Assembly: GCF_040215725.1 (NCBI RefSeq)
Contig: NZ_CP157968.1
Location: 558,001-622,000 of the forward strand
Reading direction: 5' to 3'
From: Rhizobium sp. ZPR4
Lineage (GTDB): Bacteria > Pseudomonadota > Alphaproteobacteria > Rhizobiales > Rhizobiaceae
DNA: 64,000 nt
In this document: one piece after another, positions 1 through 8,086 of the stretch
Layout of the letters: each line of letters starts with the position of its first letter
Position numbering within the stretch: position 1 is the stretch's first letter
The notes under the pieces: generated by a model
The model's input: the letters and a program-made list of their open reading frames with translations, nothing else
The model's database searches: none
What the model was told of the DNA's origin: nothing
Made by a program: the position numbers and the translations under genes

Positions 1-115
1 TACTGGACGGCATGCCGGCGGCGTATGGGAATTGTATCCCCGGCTCGCTCAAACAGGCACGACAATGATCCCTGCCGTTGCCTGTCAAACGACCTGACTT
101 GGCCGTTGGTCACTG

Positions 116-1123
116 TCACTGCTGGTCGCAGATCGGGATCGGCTTGGCAGGCGGAACCGGATGGTCCTTCTTGTACTGAACGATGATCGGCTCGAGGGTT
201 TCCTTGGGCCAGAACTTAGGCGTGCCGATTTCCTTCAGGCAGGAATCGTTCCAATACAGTCCGGATTGGGCCGGAGAGCGTCCCGCCGCAACGGCCTTGG
301 CGATTGCCTTGATGTCTAAAGACTCCGGGTAGATATAGAGTGTCGTCGGATTGTCCTTGACCATGGAGATGATCTGATTGGCATCCGATGCCGCCCAGCT
401 GGTGCAACCATCACTGCGGCCGCCGGCATATTCCACCAGCTTTCCGAGCGGAACATAGCCGTCCCGGTTGGCATAGGGGCTCTGCGGATCCTTCTTCATG
501 CAGATGCCCGCAACCTTGGCGGCGGCATGTCCGCCGATCGCTCGCTGCCGCGCATTGGCGGTCTCGCCTTCACCGTCGAATTGGAGGAACGTGCGAAGGT
601 AGGCGGCCTCCTTCGTTTGGGAGAGCTTGTAGTAACCCTTGAAGGTCGTCTTCGTCTCTTCGGTCACATAGGAGCCGCCCATCGTGAGGTTCGAGTCCAT
701 CGCGTTGCCGAAGTTCTTCGCGCACATGCGTCCATTGCCGAAGTCGGCAACACCTTTGAGGTCGCGGCCGCTGCCGTGGCCCGATGAAACGACACGGAAG
801 GTCTGTGTCGCCTCGCAGACGATATAGAAGCGACCCGCGGACTTGCCGTCATTTGGAGCGTTTGGACGGGTTGCGTCCATGGCGAAATAGCAGGGATTTT
901 TGACCGTGCCTTCGCTCACTTTTCGCATGTAGAGCGCGCGGGCTCTTTGCAGGATCGGTTGGGCAATCTGCCCTTCACCGGTACCGACATAGGCTCCGAG
1001 CCAGGCCGGAATGTCCGGCTGCCGGGTCGCGGCCAGGGATTGCGATGTTGCGGGAATGACGAGGGCGAGGGAGCAAAGGCTGAGCATCTGGGGGACGCTT
1101 CGAAGGGCATATCTCAACCGCAC
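116..1123 (-). CDS. Secreted YkuD_2-type (L,D-transpeptidase-like) protein
   Basis: A 335-residue protein with an N-terminal signal peptide (hydrophobic core about residues 8-30, Ala-rich cleavage region). The C-terminal half carries a GGHAA segment followed about 45 residues later by GGRSDGCTSW. This resembles the His...Ser-x-Gly-Cys active site of YkuD-type L,D-transpeptidases, in the arrangement of the murein L,D-transpeptidase catalytic-domain family (YkuD_2). Such enzymes use the Cys to cross-link or trim peptidoglycan in the periplasm. The start is GTG, with GGAG about ten bases upstream. It is the last gene before the left edge and stands alone. The family call rests on the Cys motif and layout; the substrate is unknown. 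Confidence 0.6.
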   Translation of the reverse strand: MRLRYALRSVPQMLSLCSLALVIPATSQSLAATRQPDIPAWLGAYVGTGEGQIAQPILQRARALYMRKVSEGTVKNPCYFAMDATRPNAPNDGKSAGRFYIVCEATQTFRVVSSGHGSGRDLKGVADFGNGRMCAKNFGNAMDSNLTMGGSYVTEETKTTFKGYYKLSQTKEAAYLRTFLQFDGEGETANARQRAIGGHAAAKVAGICMKKDPQSPYANRDGYVPLGKLVEYAGGRSDGCTSWAASDANQIISMVKDNPTTLYIYPESLDIKAIAKAVAAGRSPAQSGLYWNDSCLKEIGTPKFWPKETLEPIIVQYKKDHPVPPAKPIPICDQQ

Positions 1124-1487
1124 GGAATTAGTTCTCCTATCAAATATCCCGGGCCCTCACGCGCCGCTGCCGTCAAAAGCAATGTTGACAGCCTGCCTGC
1201 CCCACAAGCTCGACTGGCACGCGCTCAGATCCGGAAATCATACTTGTGCGCTGCTTTGCTGAACGAGACCCTAACAGATACGGGAAATCCTGGTTGACAA
1301 GGAAAATTGCTCGCCTGTCATTGATTGTCGACATCCGTTTCGCGCCAGCATTCTTCAGCGATCACGGCGCAAATATGGCGGACTTCAGGCGAGCAGGGCG
1401 CCAGAAGCTAGGAACTCGTGGGAATGCCTTGGAACCGCCGATGTAGCTCTTCCGCGTCTGGATCAGGTTGGCAGGGTGGCCGGTCAC
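1124..1487. other. Intergenic region, no gene seen
   Basis: 364 bases between two minus-strand genes. The short open frames here show no recognisable protein and no good ribosome binding site. It must contain the promoter of the L,D-transpeptidase-like gene, but I could not single out a convincing -35/-10 pair, terminator hairpin or tRNA. Confidence 0.5.
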
Positions 1488-2204
1488 TTATTGCGAAGAC
1501 AGATGCGGGGCAGGAAAATCCAGCACCCGGCTGGTATAGCTTTCGATCAGCGCGCTGAACGGTGTTCCATCCGGCAGTTTCAGCACGGCATGGTGTTCGA
1601 GAAGAAACGAAGGCAGCGCGAGAGACGCGTTTCCGGATGGCGGCAGATCGGCGCCCGTGTCCCATCCTTGCGGGAGAGGCGACCAGAGCAGCTTTGCCGA
1701 CAGGTTCGTACGCGTGAAATTGAGGGCCTGAACGGCGCGGCCGAATGCGATATCGCTGGTATCGAGCGACTTATTCATCTCGGCTGTGAGCTTTGCCGGC
1801 ACGTACCAATTATCCGCCTCGGACAGAATACGATCCCCGCAGGCCAGGCGAACGCGACGATAGGCGACAGGCTCGTCGGATCCGACCGCCAGCAACTTCC
1901 GGATGGAAGCATCGGCCGGTTTGTCCTGACCGCGCACGCGCTGTGCGATGATCTTCGAGCCTTCCGGCGCAAGCTTATGCGCGGCGCACCAGCGGTCGAG
2001 CGTCAGCGTGGCGCTGGCATTGCTGAGGAGATCGGCATTGAGGGTCTGAAGGATTGCCAGTGCTTCCAGACGCGAGGTTGGCGTGTCGGGCCACTGGGAA
2101 GCAGCCGACATTTCCTGCGCCGTTGCCGTCTGCGCGCCAAGCGCGATGGCGACCGAGCTGCCGAGGGCAATCATGCGGACGAATGACGGGGACTTTGATG
2201 CCAT
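1488..2204 (-). CDS. Secreted protein with a chorismate-lyase (UbiC)-like layout
   Basis: 238 residues with a signal peptide (hydrophobic about 9-28, cleavage near TATAQ). The mature part contains LDRWCAAHKL, then EPVAYRRVRLACGDRILSEA and NWYVP, then DIAFGRAV, and near the C-terminus a LPDGTPFSALIES strand. The order of these blocks resembles chorismate pyruvate-lyase UbiC: paired strands, then a VP-x-x-x-L block, then a late Glu-containing strand. UbiC itself is cytoplasmic, so an exported version would not act on the ubiquinone pathway in the usual way. I treat the fold as a guess. No operon partner is evident. The start is ATG at 2204. Confidence 0.5.
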   Translation of the reverse strand: MASKSPSFVRMIALGSSVAIALGAQTATAQEMSAASQWPDTPTSRLEALAILQTLNADLLSNASATLTLDRWCAAHKLAPEGSKIIAQRVRGQDKPADASIRKLLAVGSDEPVAYRRVRLACGDRILSEADNWYVPAKLTAEMNKSLDTSDIAFGRAVQALNFTRTNLSAKLLWSPLPQGWDTGADLPPSGNASLALPSFLLEHHAVLKLPDGTPFSALIESYTSRVLDFPAPHLSSQ

Positions 2205-2377
2205 GCGATGAAATCCTCTGCAGATGATTTTACAGGCCAGAACCTAGTGGCTGACAAGTGCGCCGTTGGCATAGATGGCAGGCCCGCTGCTATTGGCAAG
2301 ACCTGAAAAGGCTGTTGCGGACAAGCGCGGCAACCGGCCGCAAAATCAGCCGGTGTCTTCCTCGCCGTATGAGATGC

Positions 2378-3007
2378 CTAAGATCCGATTGCATCGAGAC
2401 CGATGATCGCCAACTGGATGAGGCCGGCCGTGGCGACGAAGGCCAGCGCGGAGACCAACAGTGCCGCCAATATCAGCAATCCGTCCCGTGCCATCAGGGC
2501 GACCGAGATCGCGACGAGGGCAAAGACCGGCATATAGTTGCCGAGTGGGATCGGAAGGACAATGGCAATCGCCAGCAGCAGGATCGGAAAGGACAGCAGC
2601 CATTGCATGGTGCTGCCCGTGAAAGCGGCCAGACGACCCGGACGAACGACGGTTTCAATCCTGGTGAGGATCGGCGCGCTGTAGCGCACAATGAGTTCCA
2701 CGAGTGACGGCGACAGCTTGTGCCGGCTTAGAAAGGCGGGCAACTATATCGTCCGGCAGCCTAGCCCGATCTGCACCGCCACCAGAGTGAGAGCGCTTCC
2801 GAAAACGACACCGAACGGCCCCGGTATCGGAATCAGGGCAGGCAGGGCGAGAACGAGAATGGTAAAGGCCATGCTTCTGCGCCCGAGGCCGGAGAGCACC
2901 TCTCCGATGGAGAGGCCGCCCCGCTCATGGGCGAGCTTGGCGAGATCGTACAGGCGAGTGGACGCCCTATCATCCTCCTCAGTCGTGCCGGCAGCCCGTT
3001 CTATCAT
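2378..3007 (-). pseudogene. exoD: exoD-like exopolysaccharide synthesis gene split by an in-frame TAG
   Basis: Two adjacent open frames (3007-2744 and 2743-2378) lie in the same reading frame and are separated only by a TAG at 2746-2744. Read through, they give one ExoD-family membrane protein of about 209 residues: an N-terminal cytoplasmic helix with LGRRSMAF, a hydrophobic block LVLALPALIPIPG, and a C-terminal hairpin of hydrophobic segments. Across the stop the sequence reads CRTI-stop-LPAFLSRH. ExoD homologues have Trp before LP there, so a single TGG-to-TAG change explains the break. ExoD proteins affect exopolysaccharide production and alkali tolerance in rhizobia. It could be a recent pseudogene, a sequencing error or a suppressed stop. 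No other damage is visible. Confidence 0.8.
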
Positions 3008-3055
3008 CGGACATCACCAGATCGGGCCACTCGAATCTCTTGCTTGCACAAAGCT

Positions 3056-3367
3056 TCAGGCCTCATCGGAACCTGCACTGTTTGTCTGGATCAGCTTGAT
3101 GACGGTCGCGCAATCCGGATTGCTTTTGTCGAGCAGGTCGGCGGGGCTGCTCCAGCCGGTCGACAGGCCGATGACGGTGGAAATCGTCCAGAAAGTATCT
3201 TCCGACGCGCGTTGCGCCAGTGCCGGGACTTCGGTCGAGAGACAGGCCTGCGATTGCCTGACGATCTCGACTGGCTGGCCGACGGCGACGGCTTGTCGCT
3301 CGATCTCGGCTTGAAGCGGACCAAGGGCGAAGGTGGCGAAGAGGGCTGCGAGGATATTGGAGATCAT
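3056..3367 (-). CDS. Small secreted hypothetical protein
   Basis: 103 residues from ATG 3367, which has an AAGG ribosome binding site about eight bases upstream. A longer frame exists, but its extra N-terminus is proline-rich and has no such site. The first 20 residues (MISNILAALFATFALGPLQA) form a short signal peptide. The mature protein has two cysteines (in QACL and PDCA) that could form a disulfide. The rest is helical and polar, with no family I recognise. It lies between terC and the broken exoD on the same strand, with a 72-base gap to terC, so co-transcription is possible. Confidence 0.55.
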   Translation of the reverse strand: MISNILAALFATFALGPLQAEIERQAVAVGQPVEIVRQSQACLSTEVPALAQRASEDTFWTISTVIGLSTGWSSPADLLDKSNPDCATVIKLIQTNSAGSDEA

Positions 3368-3439
3368 ATCTGTACCTTGTCGGAAATCTGTTTGAAGCGG
3401 GGGAGGGAGGTGCCCACGGAGCGCGGGCACCTCACGGCA

Positions 3440-4423
3440 TCAGGCGCTTTCGGCCTTGCCGCGCGTCTTCAGCAGGCTCCAGGCGACGCCGCTGCCGATA
3501 ATGGCGAAGGTGATGCCGAGCGAGAGGGCGGCCGGGAATTTTTCCAGGCCCAGCATGTCGGCGACGAAGATCTTCGAGCCGATGAAGACGAGCACGATGG
3601 CAAGCGCCGGCTTCAGATATTGGAAGCGATGGATCATGGCGGCGAGTGCGAAGTAGAGGGCACGCAAGCCAAGGATTGCAAAGATGTTCGAGGTGTAGAC
3701 GATGAACGGATCGGTCGTGATCGCGAAGATGGCGGGAACCGAATCCACGGCAAAGATCACGTCGGCGACTTCGATCAGCACAAGCGCCATGAAGAGCGGC
3801 GTGATGAACCAGACCATTTTACCGTTCTGCGGATGCGGCTGTTTGACGAAGAAGCGTTCGCCATGATGGTGGTCGGTGACGTTGAAGCGGCTGCGCATGA
3901 AGCGAATGAGCGGGTTCTTCGCGACATCAGGCTCGGCATCCTTCATGACCAGCATCTTGATGCCGGTTACGATCAGGAAGGCGGCAAAGACATAGAGCAG
4001 CCACGAGAACTCGGCCACTAGCGTCGCACCGACACCGATCATGATGGCGCGCAGCACGATGACACCCAGAATCCCCCAGAAGAGCACGCGGTGCTGATAG
4101 AGGCGGGGTACGGCAAAGAAGGCGAAGATGAGGGCAATGACGAAGACGTTGTCGAGAGCCAGCGTCTTTTCGACGACGAAGCCCGTCATATAGGCAAGGC
4201 CGGAATCGGCACCGAGATACCACCATACCCAGCCACCAAAGGCGAGACCGAGCGTGATGTAGAGGACGGAGAGCTTGATGCTCTCGCCAACGCCGATTTC
4301 CTTGTTTTCCTTATGCAGGACACCAAGATCGAAGGAGAGGATGGCAATGACGAGCGCAAGGAAGCTCGCCCACATCCAGAGCGGCTTTCCCAGCCACTCG
4401 ACGAAGAGCAAAGACGTTTCCAT
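3440..4423 (-). CDS. TerC/Alx-family inner-membrane protein
   Basis: 327 residues, an almost entirely hydrophobic protein with about eight membrane segments. It carries two TerC-family acidic motifs: EKTLALDNVFV in the first half and EVADVIFAVDSVPAI in the second. These Asp/Glu-bearing helices are thought to form the metal path in TerC/Alx proteins, which export Mn2+ or protect against metal and pH stress. A cytoplasmic loop contains DHHHGERFFV, a possible metal-sensing or binding patch. Length and motif order fit Alx-type members. The gene has a strongly structured leader covering its Shine-Dalgarno sequence (see 4424-4500), which suggests control at translation. Confidence 0.9.
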   Translation of the reverse strand: METSLLFVEWLGKPLWMWASFLALVIAILSFDLGVLHKENKEIGVGESIKLSVLYITLGLAFGGWVWWYLGADSGLAYMTGFVVEKTLALDNVFVIALIFAFFAVPRLYQHRVLFWGILGVIVLRAIMIGVGATLVAEFSWLLYVFAAFLIVTGIKMLVMKDAEPDVAKNPLIRFMRSRFNVTDHHHGERFFVKQPHPQNGKMVWFITPLFMALVLIEVADVIFAVDSVPAIFAITTDPFIVYTSNIFAILGLRALYFALAAMIHRFQYLKPALAIVLVFIGSKIFVADMLGLEKFPAALSLGITFAIIGSGVAWSLLKTRGKAESA

Positions 4424-4500
4424 GACGGAAAACCTCTGTCGGCGCGGTGTCGGAAAGGTCCGACATCGCGAGAACGCCGACGGCTCTCACCAGAGGGGCC
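4424..4500 (-). promoter_or_regulatory. Structured 5' leader of the terC-type gene, Shine-Dalgarno in a stem
   Basis: On the plus strand CCTCTGTCGGCG (4433-4444) is complementary to CGCCGA (4475-4480) plus CAGAGG (4491-4496), with a ten-base bulge between the two halves. Inside lies a second perfect hairpin, TGTCGGA-AAGG-TCCGACA (4448-4465). In the mRNA, the AGAGG Shine-Dalgarno nine bases before the ATG is therefore locked in the outer stem. Genes of this family are often controlled by the yybP-ykoY manganese riboswitch. I could not recognise its usual conserved loop sequences here, so this may be a divergent member, a different sensor or a simple translation-limiting stem. Confidence 0.5.
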
Positions 4501-4594
4501 CGGACCAGCGGGTTGGCCAATAGCTGGGAAGCGGACGTTTGCGTTTCAAGAGCTGCACGCACTTTTCAAAGGCGCAGCGATTTCGCTTGCTCCT

Positions 4595-5311
4595 TTAAGC
4601 TGCGGTCCGGCCGATGTGGATGCTGTGAACGCTTGCTCTCTTCTGTGCGACGAAATCCGTCAGCGCGGATGGAATGTCGACATGGGCGCTGCGCCGCTCA
4701 AGAATACGGAACCCTTTGGGAAGACAGGTGGCGATGCGGTCGATAATCGTTTCATAATCGACGATGAGCATCTCCCGACCGGCCATGAGGTCGAAGAGAA
4801 GGGGATCGGCGAGCACGCGCTCATTTTCGCAGAACCAGTAGGAGGAAATTGTCAGATCGGGGAGGTAGCCGATCTGTGCCGGCAGATTTCTTTGCTCGAA
4901 CTGGAAATCGCCGGGCAACCCCGCGGCAGCCATCAATTCTCTGGCGAGGGACAGCTGGTGTTCGGATAAGTCCAGCCCCCGAAGCTCCAGCTCGGGATTG
5001 TCGGCGAGATAGGCAAAGGCAAGGCTGAAGGCGCCGGAGCCGCAGCCGAGATCGCATACCCTTCTATATCTGTGGACGGCGTCTTCAAGGCTGGTAAGCG
5101 CCTGCAGGCATTTCAGAGAGTTTCGCATACCGAATGCACGGGTGAAGGCATCGGCGGAAAGGTTATAGTCGAATATCTCGATCTGGCGCCGGCTTTCGAC
5201 AGCATTGCGCAAAGCAATACTGTCGTTGCTTGGATGGTACAGGTGGTTACACCTTAGCAAGATCTCAGAAAATTCTTCGAGATTTCGTGTCTGTACGGCC
5301 GCGTATGTCAT
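4595..5311 (-). CDS. Class I SAM-dependent methyltransferase
   Basis: 238 residues from ATG 5311, chosen because GAGGACAGG lies just upstream and because a longer frame would run into the neighbouring lrp gene. Motif I (CDLGCGSGAFSLAF, about residues 85-98) binds S-adenosylmethionine; the next acidic strand ends in RGLDLSEHQL. The N-terminal 75 residues form a helical cap. The C-terminal part keeps a Rossmann-like order, but the substrate cannot be told. The gene is 139 bases downstream of the Lrp-type regulator on the same strand and may be its target. The family is sure, the reaction is not. Confidence 0.8.
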   Translation of the reverse strand: MTYAAVQTRNLEEFSEILLRCNHLYHPSNDSIALRNAVESRRQIEIFDYNLSADAFTRAFGMRNSLKCLQALTSLEDAVHRYRRVCDLGCGSGAFSLAFAYLADNPELELRGLDLSEHQLSLARELMAAAGLPGDFQFEQRNLPAQIGYLPDLTISSYWFCENERVLADPLLFDLMAGREMLIVDYETIIDRIATCLPKGFRILERRSAHVDIPSALTDFVAQKRASVHSIHIGRTAA

Positions 5312-5450
5312 GAAGCCTGTCCTCGCCAAGGGTGTAGTCTTTGGCGTGATTGGAAAGGCTGCATGCGCCGAAAGCAAGCCCTCAAAACTTGCCTTCGTCG
5401 GTCGATGGGGCAGAGCCGCGCAATTGCGATCATCGAACGTCGTCGCCACG

Positions 5451-5930
5451 TCAGCCATGTGGCGACAGCACGGGAAATCCTTCAAAGGTCTTGAGCGTGT
5501 CGAGGACGATCGACGTCTTTACATGCTGAACCGATTCATGCGGCAGCAGCACATCGTTGACGAAACGGGAGAGATCGGTAAGCCCGCGAGTGGCGACCTT
5601 CAGGTGATAGTCCATTTCGCCTGTCAGCGCATAGGCTTCCAGCACCTCCGGCAGCCCGTTGATGAGCTGGGAGAACCGGCGGGCATTGTCTCTGTTGTGG
5701 GTGGCAAGCGTCACCGAAATGACCACGAGCATGTCCAGCCCCAGCTTCTGCCGGTCAAGATTGGCTTGGTAGCTGCGGATATAGCCTTCCGCCTCCAGCC
5801 TCGTACGTCGCCTCGAGCACTGCGATGGCGAAAGTGCGATACGTTCGCCGAGCTCGTTGTTCGTCAATCTTCCGTCTTTCTGAAGCTCCTCCAACAGGCG
5901 CAGATCCAATTTGTCGAGCTGTTCATCCAT
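5451..5930 (-). CDS. Lrp/AsnC-family transcriptional regulator
   Basis: 159 residues, normal for the family. An N-terminal winged helix-turn-helix (about 1-60, with LDLRLLEELQKDGR and LSPSQCSRRRTRLEAEG) precedes a ligand-binding RAM domain (about 65-150, with LPEVLEAYALTGEMDYHLKV). These proteins form dimers to octamers and sense amino acids. The conserved Gly-Asp position of the effector loop is Gly-Glu-Met-Asp here. It is transcribed away from the alkaline phosphatase gene and toward a methyltransferase. The effector is unknown. Confidence 0.93.
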   Translation of the reverse strand: MDEQLDKLDLRLLEELQKDGRLTNNELGERIALSPSQCSRRRTRLEAEGYIRSYQANLDRQKLGLDMLVVISVTLATHNRDNARRFSQLINGLPEVLEAYALTGEMDYHLKVATRGLTDLSRFVNDVLLPHESVQHVKTSIVLDTLKTFEGFPVLSPHG

Positions 5931-6256
5931 TGCGCAAAACTCTTACAATCCTCACGAATCCTGTACGAGTTTTGTCTTTTCCTCGGAGAGTTACAAGCTT
6001 CAAGGGCGAATCTTCGGTCAAATCTTGCACAGTTGGATTCGATAATTTTCGACGCTTTTGGGCCGAACGAAACGGGAAGGGGCTGCACTGCCACCAGCGT
6101 TCGCGCCATCTTTTTAGATGCCGCACATACAATCAGTCTTCCTTAGCGTTTGCACCTTTGGAATTTCCGGTTGCAGAAAGTTGACTCCTTTTTACGTGAT
6201 TGTCATCTGGCTTTTATAAGTGGGAAGCGGGAAGCAACCAAACGCAGGGGGTAAAA
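5931..6256. promoter_or_regulatory. Divergent lrp/phosphatase promoter region
   Basis: 326 bases between the lrp start on the minus strand and the alkaline phosphatase ATG on the plus strand. It is less GC-rich than the flanking genes near 5990-6220, as expected of a promoter. It holds the candidate Pho box at 6200-6217 and the ribosome binding site GCAGGGGG at about 6244-6251. No other structure stands out. Confidence 0.5.
6200..6217 (+). promoter_or_regulatory. Candidate Pho box
   Basis: TTGTCAT-CTGG-CTTTTAT matches the 7-4-7 PhoB box CTGTCAT-N4-CTGTCAT at 6 of 7 and 5 of 7 positions. It lies 39 bases before the chosen ATG of the alkaline phosphatase gene, a plausible place for activation under phosphate starvation. 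The match is imperfect, and the only support besides the sequence is that alkaline phosphatase is a classic Pho-regulon member. Confidence 0.45.
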
Positions 6257-8011
6257 ATGCGTAAACTTCTTCTCGCCATGATGTCTGCGACCGTAATATC
6301 CGGCGCAGCCCATGCAGCGACAGTCTATCCGTTGGACCGGGCAACGGTACTTGCCGGCTCGCCCTTCGATTTCAAGGTGGAATTCAGCAAGGTCGTGAAG
6401 CCGGAGGACGTCAAGGTCACCGTCAACGGCGAAAGCTACGATGCCGTTTTCGGCAAGGCTGCCGATTTCGTCGCGGAAGAAAAGGGCGCTGAGGACAAGG
6501 TTCTCGGATCGGCCCTGATCCTGCGCGGCATCAAGCTCGCAAAGCCTGGCCAGTACAAGGTCGAAGTTTCGGCCGGCGACGAGAAAAAGTCGGTCAACTG
6601 GGATGTCTATGGCACGTCGGCGACGCCGAAGGCCAAGAACATCATCTTCCTGCTCGGCGACGGTCTCTCCGTTGCGCATCGCACCGGTGCCCGCATCATG
6701 TCCAAGGGCATGACCGAAGGTAAGGCCAACGGCCGCCTCGCCATGGACGATATCCCGCCGGTCGCTTTCATCGGCACGTCCTCGACCTCGGCCATCGCCA
6801 CCGACAGCGCCAACACCATGTCGGCCTACATGACCGGCCACAAGTCGGCCGTAAATGCACTCGGCGTCTATGCTGACCGCACGCCGGCGAGCCTGGACGA
6901 TCCGAAGGTCGAAACGATCGGTGAAGCCCTGCGCCGCACCGGCAAGAAGTCGCTCGGCATCGTCACCACGGCCGAAGTCGAAGATGCAACGCCGGCCGCA
7001 CTCGTCTCCCACACGCGCAAGCGCGGCGACAAGGCCGAGATTGTCGGCATGATGTACGACGTCAAGCCGGATGTCCTGCTCGGTGGCGGCTCGGCCTATT
7101 TCCTGGCGAAAAGCGTTCCCGGCTCCAAGCGCAAGGACGACAAGGACTATATCGCGCTCTTCAAGGACGCCGGCTATGCCGTTGCCACCGACAAGAGCGA
7201 ACTGGCGACCGCTGCCGGCTCCAACCAGGACAAGCTGCTCGGTCTCTTCCACACCGGTAACCTCGACGTGACGCTCGATCGCGAATTCCTCAAGAAGGGC
7301 ACCGTCGACAAGTTCCCGAACCAGCCGGGCCTCGTCGACATGACCAAGGTTGCGCTCGACAAGCTCGCCAAGAACCCGGAAGGCTTCTTCCTGGTGGTCG
7401 AGGGTGCCTCCATCGACAAGATGAGCCATCCGCTCGATTGGGATCGTGCCCTTGTCGACACGATCGAGTTCGACAAGGCCGTTGCCGTTGCCCGCGAATT
7501 CCAGGAAAAGAACCCGGATACGCTGATCGTTGTTACCGGCGACCATACCCATGGCGTCTCGATCATCGGCACGGTTGACGATAACAAGCCGGGCACCGAA
7601 ATGCGTGAAAAGGTCGGCACCTACGCCGCTGCCGGCTTCCCGAACTACGAAGACAAGGATGGCGATGGCTATCCGGATCGCGTCGACGTTTCGCGTCGTC
7701 TGTTCATGGCCGCCAACAACGGCCCTGACCACTACGAAACCTTCCGTCCGAAGCTCGATGGTCCTTTCGTTCCGGCAATCCAGAACGAGAAGAAGGAATA
7801 TGTTGCCAACGAAGCCTACAAGGACGTGCCCGGTGCCGTCTTCGTGCAGGGCAATATCCCGAAGGACGAGGATAGTGGTGTCCACGCTGTGGACGATATC
7901 GTTCTGCAGGCTGCCGGTCCTGGTGCCGAAGGCTTCCGCGGTTACATGGAACAGAGCGACGTCTACCGCGTGCTGGCCGATACCTTCGCGCTCGGCACCG
8001 AAAAGATGTAA
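6257..8011 (+). CDS. Exported alkaline phosphatase
   Basis: 584 residues from ATG 6257, which has a strong GCAGGGGG site upstream. A signal peptide (1 to about 20, ending AAHA) exports it. An N-terminal beta-rich domain of about 100 residues (TVYPLDRATVLAGSPF onward) precedes the alkaline phosphatase domain. Landmarks are LLGDG with metal ligand Asp135, the phosphorylated Ser184 in TDSANT, and metal ligands in GDHTHG (Asp429, His430, His432). The enzyme should release phosphate from monoesters in the periplasm using bound metal, usually Zn and Mg. It is larger than E. coli PhoA because of the N-terminal domain. A terminator hairpin follows, after which a metal-transport-like operon starts on the same strand. 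Confidence 0.92.
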   Translation: MRKLLLAMMSATVISGAAHAATVYPLDRATVLAGSPFDFKVEFSKVVKPEDVKVTVNGESYDAVFGKAADFVAEEKGAEDKVLGSALILRGIKLAKPGQYKVEVSAGDEKKSVNWDVYGTSATPKAKNIIFLLGDGLSVAHRTGARIMSKGMTEGKANGRLAMDDIPPVAFIGTSSTSAIATDSANTMSAYMTGHKSAVNALGVYADRTPASLDDPKVETIGEALRRTGKKSLGIVTTAEVEDATPAALVSHTRKRGDKAEIVGMMYDVKPDVLLGGGSAYFLAKSVPGSKRKDDKDYIALFKDAGYAVATDKSELATAAGSNQDKLLGLFHTGNLDVTLDREFLKKGTVDKFPNQPGLVDMTKVALDKLAKNPEGFFLVVEGASIDKMSHPLDWDRALVDTIEFDKAVAVAREFQEKNPDTLIVVTGDHTHGVSIIGTVDDNKPGTEMREKVGTYAAAGFPNYEDKDGDGYPDRVDVSRRLFMAANNGPDHYETFRPKLDGPFVPAIQNEKKEYVANEAYKDVPGAVFVQGNIPKDEDSGVHAVDDIVLQAAGPGAEGFRGYMEQSDVYRVLADTFALGTEKM

Positions 8012-8035
8012 GTTCTTGCGGACCATGTGAATATG

Positions 8036-8065
8036 GACAGGCGGTGTCAACGCCGCCTGTCTTTT
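8036..8065 (+). terminator. Rho-independent terminator after the alkaline phosphatase gene
   Basis: GACAGGCGG (8036-8044) pairs perfectly with CCGCCTGTC (8053-8061) across an eight-base loop and is followed by TTTTC. It begins 25 bases after the phosphatase stop and ends 22 bases before the next ATG, so it separates the phosphatase from the following operon or lets only part of transcription through. Confidence 0.8.
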
Positions 8066-8086
8066 CATCTTTCATGGGGGTATGCG

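Noticed and set aside
1..115. A possible gene or regulatory element at the left edge.
   Set aside because: No open frame or hairpin of note; the stretch only carries the end of the region beyond the L,D-transpeptidase-like gene.
2378..2743. Treating the second half of exoD as a separate small membrane protein.
   Set aside because: It begins with TTG directly after the in-frame TAG, has no ribosome site and continues the ExoD sequence.
6203..8068. A 621-codon minus-strand frame opposite the alkaline phosphatase gene.
   Set aside because: The plus-strand gene has all phosphatase motifs. The antisense frame stays open because of GC-rich codon bias and has no family motif.
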